Shown here in pieces: positions 33,545 to 44,175 of a stretch of 64,000 nt of DNA. Source of the stretch: Sweltsa coloradensis (Eukaryota > Arthropoda > Insecta > Plecoptera > Chloroperlidae); the NCBI GenBank assembly GCA_024449915.1, contig JAMZAV010000955.1, positions 1-64,000 of the forward strand, read 5' to 3'. A program made the translations under genes and the position numbers. The number at the start of each line of letters is the position of its first letter. The stretch's first letter is position 1. The notes beneath the pieces are model-generated. The model was not told the DNA's origin, searched no databases, and saw only the letters and a program-made list of their open reading frames with translations.

Positions 33545-34810
33545 CTCAGGGGGCCTAGCCTCGACGAACTGTCGGAAAGCATTTTTTCGGCCGACCACAA
33601 AAACCGAATTTCGGAAAGTCTAGCCTCGACGGTATTTTGCGACAGTCGGATTGAGGAACCCGAATTCGTAAAGTTTCCGACAACTATCCCAGCCGTTGTC
33701 GGAACATAATTTATTCAACCAATGGGAGAGCGCTCAGACGCGAGCGGTGGGAACGACAAGGTTTGAAGGCAGTGGTCTTCGCCCACTTTTAGTAAACAAA
33801 ATAACACATGGGACTTGACAAGTGTCAATCTGTGGACGTAAATGTTCCCAAGACCTTTTCAAAATCGGGTTTTAGGAGCCTAGGCGTCAGTTCTTGAGTA
33901 ATGCCATGCAATCTTATTTGAAATATTGCATCAGCAAAAGAAGAACAAGGATTCTGGTGGTCTAGGCCTACCCAACGATAGGCCTACGAGGTTCATGAGG
34001 TATGTTTATTTAGCCTAGTACCTAGCCCCCTACATCATAAAGTTCATCATAAAGGCCTACCCTTTGTTTAAATTATGCACACAAATCACCCCTGTCACAA
34101 GTTTAGCCAGTAGACTGCAAAATCTACCCTACAAAAGACCTGAGCTGACTTCACCAAACCCAAAAAATAGGGCCCAGGAACTTAAAGCCCTGGGCCCTGT
34201 GCAAAAGCCTGGGAAGTAGGGCCTCAAAAGATAAAAGGGGCCAATCCTTACCAACTAAAGCATAGGACTGGTTAGGTTCAACGCTGTTACAACTCTGGGC
34301 CAGCCCATGCACTGGGCCCTACGCCTAACTTCTGACTCACTAGAATTACAAAACGGGCCCTAGAGAGATTGTCAACCAAAACAGGACATAAACCATCGGC
34401 TTGATAGGCCTAGGAAATTTTTAGGTCATTCAGTCATTGTAATGTAGTGTGCTTTGCTTTTCAGGGGCCTTAATTTGGGTTGGGCCTATGTGGGGAAAAA
34501 AAACTCAAAAATTGAAATCCCGTTCCAGCCCACGTTGGAGCTAGTAATAAAAGGGGGGGAATAAGTAAATAAAGTAGTGCCTATCTAGGAACTTGCAAAA
34601 AACTATTATTTTTTTACAGATGCAAACCAAAAACGCATGATTGTTTGGTCGTGCGGCGCTTAAAATAAAGACTGTTAAAAACTAGGCCTACTGTATTTCA
34701 GACCGGTACCCCCTACCCCCTGCAGTAATCCACATGGATAGTTACTGATGTCGTGAAGAGGTAAATTTTATGTTGGGCAGGGGGGGCAGGGGTAACCCAC
34801 ATATTGCAGT

Positions 34811-35122
34811 GTGGTCAGAAAACCGGCTCTAGGGGCTGCTTACGTCAAAACGGCTCTGCCGTCAAACTACGGCAGGTTTAGAAGCCCATCGACACGCTGC
34901 GTCTCGTTTTTACTTAGCATGGCCATTATGATTTGCCGTTATTCAGGCATCAAACAAGATTACAAAAAATTTACGTCAAAAAAAATTAAAAATATAAAAA
35001 AATTTTTGAAAGCCCAAAGGTCTGGGTCAATTTTAAAAAATATCAAAACTATACCGGTAGCATACCAAGGCCTAGCAGATTGTATCGAAAAATATGTAAA
35101 AAAATTATTTGGGGGCCCCTAA
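34811..35122 (+). pseudogene. Open frame inside the 5.4-kb element, unrecognised
   Basis: 103 codons. The first half contains 'PSTRCVSFLLSMAIMICRYS'; the second half is lysine-rich ('KKFTSKKIKNIKKFLKAQRS') because of A homopolymers. No domain is recognised. It could be a decayed piece of the transposase or chance. Confidence 0.2.
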
Positions 35123-36344
35123 TTAAAAGCCTAATGGATAAATCTATTAGGCGTTAGGCCTATGTATTTTAAAAAATTTTGGGCCAGTACCCCAAAGCTA
35201 CTTTTCAAAAAAGGTGGTGGCTTTTTTAAAAAGAAGACTTAATGTAGTTTAAATTTGAATTTGGGTGAAAAAATTATCTCAAAGAAAAAATCCGGCATAC
35301 ATTTTACCAAACTCTCCCCCGGCCACTTGAGATTCAAATTTAAAATTTTCAGGCCTCGCCACTGTGTATGGTGGGACTTATTTTCATTACAACTAGCGGG
35401 CATTTTTTAAAAAAATTAATAAAACAATCAGGTTTAGTAATTTAAAGAAGAACATGATTTACCCCTGGGAAAAAATTTAATGTCCAGATTTTTATTTAAG
35501 TAGTGGGGGCATAGCACAAAATTTCAAAGGGTACACATGATTTTTTTGTTGACATTCCTGAGGGGGGCACAACAGTCCCCAATGGGGTGCCTCTAAAATC
35601 TCCAAACCTTAGCATTTGCATTTTGGCCTACGGGTCCCTGTAGTGTCTGGAGTGGACTTTGGCTACAGCGGCCAGCCCAAAAAAAAGTCCCCAGGAGAAG
35701 AACTCTAAATTTATTAAGCTTCAAATATTATAAAAAATTACAAATAAAAACCAACTTCCAAAATTCCATATTACCTGTAGGCCTATAGCCTATAAAATAA
35801 AAAAAAAATATTGTGTGATATACGGCAATTAAAATGAAGTTTTTCCCCCATTATGTTTTATTACCTACTACAATGATGCGGGTTGAAAGAACTCAATGGG
35901 CCTTAAAACCAGTGCCCCTTTAAACTATGAATTTTTTTTAACCGCATAACCTGCATCGAACTCTACAATGTAAGGGTTTTTAAAAAAACTATTGTACCTT
36001 TAACCCTGCATCCCTTTGTTCTTTAAATAATTTTCTTTCAATAGGAAGGGCCCAGAACATAACCCTAAAAAAAACTTTATAGCCATTTTTTAAAAAAATT
36101 CTTCAACCTGTACCATACTTAAAAAGGAACTTTTTAAAGAAAAGTTCCATTTTCCCGGAAATTTTAAGGAACTTGATTTATTTTAATGTTGAGGAAATTT
36201 TTAATTTATCAAGTTCAATTTTCAAGGGGCTTTTTAGAATTCCTTAAAAAGTTCCCGTATTTAAATAGTCAATTTTGCTAGCACCACTTTTCAGGATTTT
36301 TTAGCGTTAGCAAAAAAACTTTGCCCCTTTTTGGACATTTATAA

Positions 36345-36783
36345 TTAGATGAGGTTGCGAGCGAAGCAAAAATTCCATTTACTAGGCCCACACTGGAGAA
36401 AAAATTTCGGAAGTTTTCTTTTTTTTTCTTTTTTTTTTGTTGTATTTTTTTTCTGTTTTTTTCCCCATGATTCCCGGGTAAAAACCCATATCCGATTGCG
36501 ATGAAATTTTTGGAGGGCCTTTGAAATCTCTGAACTTAGAACTGACACGTTTTTTTAGCGCAACGGAAAATTTTTCTCATAAATTGCAAATTTTTGTTTT
36601 TTCCTTTTTAAAATTACATTTTTAAAAATTTAAAATTATTTTTTAATTTTATTTAATTTTAAACTTAAAAAAATTTAACTTAGATTATTTTTTTTACAGA
36701 AAACAGAAAATCCGCAAAACACATGGCAGCCAAGCACCAATTACCTCATCCAACAACGCGGCGGGGCTTAAGCGTTTTCCTAG
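36345..36783 (+). mobile_element. Helentron-like (HINE) element, family A, degraded
   Basis: 5' 'ttagatgaggttgcgagcgaagc'; body words 'cattt.cta', 'ggagaaaaaat', 'gatgaaattttt.ggaggcctt', 'gaacttagaactg.cacgttttt'; 3' 'cacatggcagc', 'ctcatccaacAACGC...GCGTTTTCCTAG' then T. Nested in the 5.4-kb element, so it inserted later. Confidence 0.65.
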
Positions 36784-37599
36784 TTTTTTATATCATACTA
36801 TCATCATGATTCATGACCCTACCCTCACCGTGCTCTTTGACAACCGTACGCAAAACCATGCTTGCAATTGCACGCAGTCACTCTGCGTCGCATTAAAAAA
36901 ATTAAAAATAAAAAGGGAACTTTTTTAAAGGGCTTTAGTCCTTTTTATGGGAACTTAAACTTTTTAGAGGTAAGGGGGTAAAAAGGAACTTTAAAGAACT
37001 TTTTTAAAAATTCTTTTTTTAAATTTATAAATGAATCTTTTTTAAACTCCTTTTAAAAAAGGGAACTCCCCCGGGATGCCCGTAGATACATTTGTTTTTT
37101 GAAATTGGGGCAGTGTTAAGGGTTTTGTCAAAATTCGTGGCTTTAAAAAGCTAACAAGCAAAATAAATTATGAAAACTACATTGACTCCCTTCACGCATT
37201 CTTGCATGGCGTAGCCCAAATCTGGGAAGCAAAAGCTGACTGCACTTTCTCCTACGTACTAAGCAGACTCAGTGCTAAATATTGCACATAAACTAATGCT
37301 TCAAATGAAAGGTCGGGGGACAGGTTTAGACAGACTTTTTTCTTCAAAAAGGGGATATCATCCATTAGAACTAAAATTTTAGTTTTTTTCGTAGTTTTTT
37401 TATTGATGCCTTTTTGCTTTCAATTCTTTTTGCAATTGACGCTGAGCTGAGGTAAAGAGAGGAAGAGAGTATAATTCCAAATTTCTGCTGCATAGAATTT
37501 TACAAGGGCAATTTTTTTACATTTTAGGCCTACTTTACATTTTTTTCATTTTTTTTTCATTTAACCCTACATTTTATTCCAAAAAATTTTCAGCAAGTT

Positions 37600-38460
37600 C
37601 GTAAATTGCGAGTGACTTTAGATAGCCCTTTTGGACCGGTAGTGACTAGGCCTAATGTTTTTTAGACAGTAGGCTAGGTACCAGTGTACTTTATCACTGG
37701 TTTTTAGCAATAAGCGGCATATGGTGGTTCCTTTTTAGGGAATTTTTGGGGTTTCCTCATTTTTGCAGTGGGCCGATCAAAGATCTTACCGGTAAAAGAA
37801 AAAGAGTAGGGGCCTAGGCCATACTTGTAGCCTAGGGCCCCCACCTGGGGACCCAGGCCTTTTTAACCAACCCCCCGGGAGGCCCAGCTAAAAGATACCG
37901 GTAGGTAAATACTTCCTACTAGGCCAGGCCCAACAAAAAAAAACAAGGCCTAGACCTGATGGGGCCCAGGCTAGGTTAGCTTACAAATTTTTTATAGCCT
38001 ATAGGCCCTTCCTTTGGGGGAGGGCCTACCTAGGGTGGCCCTACCTAGGTAGCCCAGGGCCTATTTAGGGCCCAGACCAATGACCTTCCCTTCTTGGGAT
38101 ATGGCTAGGGAGTGCCCAACCAATAAAAAAGCTGTTTTGTTGGCTTTAGCATTCACAAAAAAATAGACTTAGCAGAGGCCTTTTTTTTGGGTAATGAAAT
38201 GACTAAGGCCTATCCCCTAGCCCAGCTTAGGGTAGGGGTTAGGGCTAGGCCCAGGCCTAGGCCTAGACCCAGTAGACCCTCCCTTAGGCAAAACTTTAGG
38301 GGCCCAGCTAGGACGTAAGGGCTATGGCCTAGGGGCTAGGCCTAGTAGGTTAGGCCCTACCATTTCTATTTTTTAGGTTAAAGGGACGATTATCTAGAAT
38401 CCTACTTAGGCCCTAGCATATTCTTCCCCCGTAAATAATAAAAAAAACCCTGAAATACAT
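37600..38460. repeat. TAGGCCTA/GGGCC-rich low-complexity tract
   Basis: Dense AGGCCT, TAGGCC, CTAGGCC and GGGCCC words, for example 'cccaggcctaggcctagac' near 38250. Not a clean tandem array. Confidence 0.7.
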
Positions 38461-38924
38461 ACGGGTGTGATGAGACCAAAGACCCCCCACAAGGGCACTC
38501 ACGATTTTTGGGAGGCCCAAAAAAAACTCGCAAAACGGACTTTGGAAAATTAAAAGCGGCAAACCCTTTTCTCTCTCTCCCCCCCTCCCCTTTTACAAAT
38601 CTTATTTTCTCGCGTCAAAAAAACATCGACAAATTAAAACAGCAACTTGCACAGCCCCCTCAAAAGAGCGTCCATCTTGAAAACATCGCACACATGTCTC
38701 TGCACATGTGACTGTCAACCAATCCAGATGGCTTCCTACTCTGACGTCACCTTGTCGGAAATGTTTCCGATGGGGGTTTGGCTGTCGGATTCAAAAGTTC
38801 GGTTTCGACTAGAAAATTCGGGATCTCAATCCGAATCCAGCGTCGAGGCTAAGCTTTACGATTTTTCTTGTCGGAAAGTACTTTCCGATTCCGAAAAGTT
38901 TCGTCGAGGCTAGGCCCCCTGGTT

Positions 38925-39784
38925 AGAGTTTACTAATTAATTATGCTAGCTAGTAGCTAGAGGGCAGCATAGCATTGTGATGAAAATGACCATTGGACCA
39001 TTAAGCATGTTTGTAGAAAAAGTTTCAGTCAATGACTTTTAAGCTCACACAGCTGCGTATCAAAGTTTAAGTCAAGTTGTCAAAAGATTTTCAGATGATT
39101 TTGCAGTGTTATTTTTAAATATATTTGCAATACGTAACAAGAAATTAAATCATAAAATGGATGCTTATTTCATAAATGCAAAAAATTCTGAAGTTTATTA
39201 ATATGTATTGGTAGCCAGAATCAGTCAATTAGGCTTTCATAAATTGCCACTGTCTCATTTTTACCCACTTTTTGGTGTCGTATTTTTACCAGTGCCCCTA
39301 CTATAAAAATCAGCCGAATTGCTGAATAGATTGAGTTGAATTTTTAAACAGACATCCGGTACAAGTTAACTGAGAACTGCTAACAAAATCGGCTAGATCC
39401 ATTGTGATTTAGGCCTAAATGTACAAGAATAAGAAATAATAAATTGAAAAAAGACTGCAAATGTGTGGATTTAAATTTAACGACAATGTTTGTTTTTTGA
39501 AAAAAAAATTTAGTAATTTGTTATTTGTCAGGCTGTGAAAATTGCATGCAGTGACTAAGGCATATCGAATCTTGAACGCTCAAGTTACCCCCAAATAGAG
39601 CTGGGAGATTGAGTATACCTACTGGCTATGTTTTCCATAGTATTGTCACAGATGATAGACTACGGGTACACTGCGTTAGTACTATATGAATTTCAAAACA
39701 TGTTTTATAATTTTTTTAAAATACAATCCAGAAATTACAAAATCTTTCCCGCCCTGAACCCAGATCAACCATAGGGCCTATTCC
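38925..39784. other. AT-rich non-coding DNA
   Basis: Contains 'tctcatttttaccc' at 39253, matching words in 32.9-33.5 kb, which supports a split element around the 5.4-kb transposon. No exon. Confidence 0.4.
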
Positions 39785-40222
39785 GGGTATAAATAAATAA
39801 ATAAAATAAAATAAATTTTATTAAGAGTCTATCCACTCAGTTATATAACTGATTTTCAGTGGAGGACTTTAAATCAAAGCGACCAAGCCAACCCTGTAGG
39901 CCCCGACGCAATCGACGAGTGAGCGATAACCAACCAAAGATCGATATCCTTAATAGGAAATATAGCAATCAGTGGTATGGACAGTGCGAACACCCGCGAA
40001 TCAACGCCAGAATCAACAAGGCCGATTCAGAACAACTCTGAATTTACTATGTGCTTCGTTGCTAGGACGGCTCCAAAGTCACCGTTTACAAACTCCTAAG
40101 ACACGAACTGATGGACAAAAGTCCAAATCAGAAGTTAAAAAACTACTGACTTCAGCGGGAATCGAACCCTGGACCTTCTGCATTGGAAGCAGATACGCTA
40201 ACAACAAGACCAACGAGCCAAG
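39785..40222 (-). mobile_element. tRNA-derived SINE, copy 2
   Basis: Minus-strand, full-length. Head 'tggctcgttggtcttgttgt', B box GGTTCGATTCC at 40159-40169 (inverse), anticodon-like stem TCTGC-TTCCAAT-GCAGA, whose 7-base loop reads CCA at the anticodon position. The 3' part 'ccactgaaaatcag' leads to an (AAATA)n tail (39791-39820 inverse). The ORFs crossing it are incidental. Confidence 0.85.
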
Positions 40223-40242
40223 GGCGCCTTATCCAACGAGAC

Positions 40243-40562
40243 CTAGAAAACGTCAAAGTCGTTGTTAGACGAGAGAGCGAGTCATGTCGTTGAATATGCG
40301 GGAACATCTGCAAACAAGTTGATTGATATTATATAGGCATAAATGATAGGGTTTTGACTTTTGTTTTGAGTTTATTTGTTATAAGGGCGCGCCAACTGTA
40401 AGGCCATAATGCGCCACTCTAGCCTATGATAGGCTAGGGAGGAAAGACCAACGCTGTCTAAATCCAGTCTTAGGTATAGGGGGAGAAAAGGAAATGATAC
40501 CGGGTACCTACTCAACACATGGCTCACTAATTCATCTAACAAAGACTTTGGCGTTTTCCTAG
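40243..40562. mobile_element. 320-bp element with Helentron-type 3' ends at both sides
   Basis: Left: CTAGAAAACGTCAAAGTCGT followed by 'tgttagacga'. Right, inverted: CTAGGAAAACGCCAAAGTCT then 'ttgttagatga'. Both ends therefore carry the hairpin plus CTAG terminus, pointing outward, which a normal Helentron would have only once. Either a tail-to-tail pair or a true TIR derivative. Confidence 0.6.
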
Positions 40563-40872
40563 AAAAAATAAAAAATGCCGAAACATTTCACAAGGAATCC
40601 GTCCGCTTGCACCAACCCGAACCTGACAAGGAGGCGGAGCCATTTTCGAATACACGGAAAGGCCCAAGATATGAACGTTAAATTCGTTTCAAGTTCCCAC
40701 GAAATACGTAGTAACTTTTCACCCTACAAGTTCCTGATATAAGGAAACGAACACGTTTCCATTAAAGTTCCTGGAAAATGAACTCCTTCCTCCCCAACAC
40801 TGTCTGACTATGGAGTTTGAGTATTATTTAAACTCTATGGTCTGACTACTCCTAACAAAATACAAAATATAA
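40563..40872. other. Spacer with GTTCC words
   Basis: GTTCC/GGAAC words are frequent between 40660 and 40790. No gene. Confidence 0.4.
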
Positions 40873-41667
40873 TTGATGAGTGTAGCGAGCGAAGCAAAGA
40901 TTCCATTCCACTACATTGGAAAAAAAAATCCAGAATGTTTTTCTTTTTTTTTCTGTTTGTATTTTTGTGTGTTTGTTAACACAATTCCGGCTAAACCGAT
41001 AGGCCCCTACTCTAATTCCGATGAAATTTTCTGGAGGTCTTCGAAATCTTTGAACTTAGAACTGCCACGTTTTTTAGCGCAATCGAAAAACTATTTCTCT
41101 TGAAAATCGCAATTTTATGATTTTTTCCCTGTTATTTTCTGTTTGTATTTTTGTGTGTTTGTTAACACGATTCCGGCTAAACCGATACTCCAATTGCGAT
41201 GAAATTTTCTGGAGACCTTCCAAATCTCTGAACTTAGAACTGCCACGTTTTTGAGCGCAATCAAAAAATTATTTCTCATGAAAATCACAATTTTATGATA
41301 TTTTTTGTTTAAAAAAAATTCTTTGATTTATAACACTACCTAGGCCTACATGCTTTACCCAATTGAAATGATTTTTTCACAGAACCTTACTTTTATGAAT
41401 TAATACGTTCGTGTGAAATTTGAGCGCAATCGAAAATTTATTTCTCATGAAAATTGCAATTGTAGGCCTATGCTTTTTTCCGTTAAAAAAAAAAAATCTT
41501 CGACTTATAAATAACTTCCAGGCCTACCTAGGCTTACATGCTTTATCCAATTGCAATGATTTTTTCACAGAACAGAAAATCTGCATAGGCTTAACACATG
41601 GCAGCTCAATGCACCAATTACGCTCATCCAACAACTCGCCTGAAAAAGCGTTTGCGAAGCTTCCTAG
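40873..41667 (+). mobile_element. Helentron-like (HINE) element, family A copy 3
   Basis: 5' TTGATGAGTGTAGCGAGCGA; the head block ('tgtttgttaacac.attccggctaaaccgat', 'gaacttagaactgccacgtttt') is present twice (about 40960 and 41145); two tail units follow; 3' 'cacatggcagctcaatgcacc', 'gctcatccaac' and 'gaagcttCCTAG' + T. Confidence 0.7.
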
Positions 41668-41893
41668 TAATAATATTAACCGTAGAGTAAATCCACGTCC
41701 AAACTAGAAGTTGTAGGTAGGCCTAGGCCTAGGCCTAGGCCTATCTGACACAAAAAGTAAAAGTGCTTTGCACTACTTCCAAACATTTATGAATGTTGGG
41801 GGGCGGGCGCTTGGTTAATAGGCCTAGGCCTAGCCTGTCTCACATCATAATGAATATGGATTCAAAGTAGGGCTAGTATCAGGGCCTACTCAC
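41668..41893. repeat. (TAGGCC)n short array and spacer
   Basis: Four tandem TAGGCC units at about 41717-41742 and another cluster at 41820-41833. No coding. Confidence 0.6.
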
Positions 41894-42014
41894 AAGTTCT
41901 GTGAAAAATGCATCGATGCTCGTTGTCTTGTAGGCCTAAGGCACATGGGATGGTGTCGAGACCTCCACAAGTCGATTGGAACTCAGCCTTCAAAACCTCG
42001 TGGATCCTAGGCTC
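41894..42014 (-). CDS. Exon candidate, ~37 codons, unrecognised protein
   Basis: Minus strand: acceptor 'gtttccacaggcctag' (one of two nearby AGs), open frame 'IHEVLKAEFQSTCGGLDTIP' then 'CALGLQDNEHRCIFHRT', donor ACTT|GTGAGTA. It exits in phase 1, so it cannot splice directly to the 24.67-kb exon. Composition is clearly less AT-rich than its surroundings. Cysteine-rich; no family recognised. Confidence 0.45.
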
Positions 42015-42630
42015 CTAGGCCTGTGGAAACGGAAATTTAAATTAGTATGGCCCAAAGGGGTAGGCCCTAGGCCCTAGAGGCATGTGGCCTAGGCTTCCCT
42101 AGGTAAGGCTAGGGGCCTAGGGCTTAGCTAAGTCTAGCTACAGCCACGTTATTGCCGCCTACAGCTAGTTTTTTCAGTGCAATGCTTTGTTAAAATCGTA
42201 ATAAGTAGGCCTACATTACCATTGATTTGAGTAAAATCACATATTTCCGACCATCTCGAAGGAAAACTTTTTAGCGTGATTACGTAATGCATGTTAAATG
42301 CATGTGTGTTATGTGAGGTTATGTTTGCGGTGCGAAGTCACGGCATACTAAAAGCTGATGCTGATACATCCATGGAGCCGTGACCCAAAATGTCATGGCA
42401 GTAGTGGCCACCATGGTAGTGGCAGTAGTTTTAAAATGTGAAATTTGCCTTGTTTAACAGTGACGAACTTAATATGAATCAATGTTTTAACGTTTTAAGT
42501 AAAAAACAGGTTGAAAATAAATGTAACAAAATCCAACGCAATGTAATTATGTTTTTGTAATGTTGGTTAATTACAATAATGTATTATTTTATATGCCCAT
42601 AGGATATAGGGCAGGAAAGCTTTTATAGCA
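42015..42630. other. Intron-like or intergenic DNA
   Basis: AGGCC-rich at first, then AT-rich. No exon. Confidence 0.4.
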
Positions 42631-42639
42631 GAGCACGTC

Positions 42640-43060
42640 GTGTGGCCCTCTATAGGGTCAAACATACAATTTTTAGTAATTCGACCGGAAGGGCAAAAGG
42701 GAAGACTAGGCTAGGCCTACTTGTAGTGGGGTCGAGGCCGGAAAGCGCGTGGACGTGAGAGGAGGTCGTCAAGCTCATCTATTGTTGATTGTTGTAAGTA
42801 CTGTATTTTATTTCTTTGCATAATATAAACCCCTCATACAGTATACTTATATTTTCATATTATCATTTGGTTAGCTAGCTAGAGAGACTATACGGTTGTT
42901 TTTGTTGGCGCCATGAAGGTGCTGTGCTTAACATGTGCTGCATGGTGGAAACGAGTTTCTAGCAGCACTTTCGTGACGTCACAGCATGGTCACAGCCAAG
43001 ATGGCAGCGCCCACAAATCTCTACTAAAACTACCGTATAATAAAGACATTGGGTGCCATT
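42640..43060. promoter_or_regulatory. CpG-rich promoter-like segment, possibly bidirectional
   Basis: It combines ETS-like ACCGGAAG (42684) and CCGGAAA (42738), a full CRE TGACGTCA (42973-42980) and a YY1-like AAGATGGCAGC (42997-43007). These are classical TATA-less promoter sites. A plus-strand first-exon-like sequence ends at the donor GTAAGT (42796). The minus-strand exon candidate at 41.9 kb lies on the other side. Function is inferred from motif density only. Confidence 0.45.
42720..42795 (+). other. Candidate non-coding first exon
   Basis: A CpG-rich stretch next to ETS-like sites ends 'attgttgattgtt' followed by GTAAGTAC, a near-ideal splice donor. No ATG-initiated frame spans it, so it would be 5' UTR. 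The start is not defined. Confidence 0.35.
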
Positions 43061-43235
43061 ATAAATCCAAAGATAAAGAAAGTGATAATTTGAAACGAAA
43101 GCAGACTCAAAGACTCAAAATATTTTGTCAAAATATATACCTTACACTATAATGTAGAAGCAAATTCTAAATTATTGTAACAATAGCTAGTAAGAAAATT
43201 AGGTAGGTACCTACAGCATTGCTATAGGGCCTACA

Positions 43236-44175
43236 CTAGGCCGCTTCGCGAACGCTATTTTTTAGTCGCGTTGATGGATGAGCTTTCTAAGCTTTTAGTA
43301 TACGTGGGATCTCTTTACTTCTTCAAGTTCCATTGCATTGGTTAGTGGAGGAACCTATATGACTATCAAAGTTACACCGTCCTTTCGGATTGGACGAGCC
43401 GTTGGTCCCCTTGGTACTTTTCGAAAGGAGTAGGCTACGTGCCGGTACCGGGTTTCCCCTCCTCCCTTCTGTTCATACTTCATCATCATCTATCACCACT
43501 CATCGTCTCGAATAGCCAAAGTGCATTAATATGAGACGTTCAGCAATTTTCAATCAATCAATCTATCCATTGCAAAATCATTTTTGTTAAATTAGGATAA
43601 TTTTTATAAAGTAGTAGGGCCTACTAATTGCTATGGTAATACCAATTAATAGAATGTAAAATATCTGGAGGCCTGAAGACTTGCTTTTTGTGCGCATTGT
43701 AGGTGATTGTTGGTGTTGATTGTTGAAGTTTCTATTGTTACTTGTTAATTTTGATACACCTCAAAACTCATTAAAACCTTTATTTCTATGAATTCTGGCT
43801 AACTTTTTCCACTTTTTATTTCAATATGCAATACATCGCCATTACCTTAATATACACGTGAAATATGAACGTCGTAGCCCTACCCGTTTGGTCAGAATCG
43901 GCCCAAATAACACGAAAATATCGCATTAAAAATAAAAATAAAAACGTAAAAATACGATATAATCATCAGATATATTTGATCGATTGTACCCAAAAAACGT
44001 GGCAAGTCTAAGTTCAGAGATTTTAAAGGTCCCCTCAAGTTCTCATCAAGATCGCATATTATGCCGATTGCCCGGTAAAGCGCGAACAGACAGAAAAACA
44101 AACCAAAAACACGCGAGCTAATTTTTTAGGGAGAGGTGGGGGCAGTGAAATTGAAGTCTTCGCTTCGCTCACCAA
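43236..44175 (-). mobile_element. Helentron-like (HINE) element, family B copy 4, interrupted
   Basis: Minus-strand B copy: 3' 'cgttcgcgaagcggCCTAG' + T at 43236; 5' end TTGGTGAGCGAAGCGAAGA at 44175. The body ('ctgaccaaacggg', 'ccacgttttttgggtacaatcga') is intact from about 43680. An inserted ~340 bp (43335-43675) splits it near the 3' end. Confidence 0.65.
43365..43570 (+). mobile_element. SINE-like insert with (TCAA)n tail
   Basis: 'gtcctttcggattggacgag' and 'ccgttggtcccc', then a pyrimidine-rich stretch and TCAATCAATCAATC at 43552-43565. The block ends in a short tetranucleotide tail as SINE 3' ends do. It sits inside a family B element. Confidence 0.5.

Larger units (their letters stand above)
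33548..38924. mobile_element. Degraded 5.4-kb DNA transposon with complex TIRs
   Basis: The left end CAGGGGGCCTAGCCTCGACG is repeated exactly inverted at the right (38905-38924). Both ends carry a second 'agcctcgacg' ~80-95 bp inward and several TCGGAAA/TTTCCGA words. Interior: CCTA/AGGCC-rich tracts, homopolymers, a nested Helentron-like copy (36345-36783) and no recognisable transposase. No 8-bp duplication is seen. The CAGGG start resembles hAT, but class is not established. Confidence 0.65.

Noticed and set aside
33548..38924. Calling the 5.4-kb element hAT on the strength of its CAGGG end
   Set aside because: hAT insertions make 8-bp duplications; the flanks (acccaact and gttagagt) do not match, and no hAT protein motif is inside.
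37600..41760. TAGGCC arrays as telomere-like repeats
   Set aside because: The common telomere units are TTAGGG, TTAGG or TTAGGC; these arrays are short, imperfect and interspersed.
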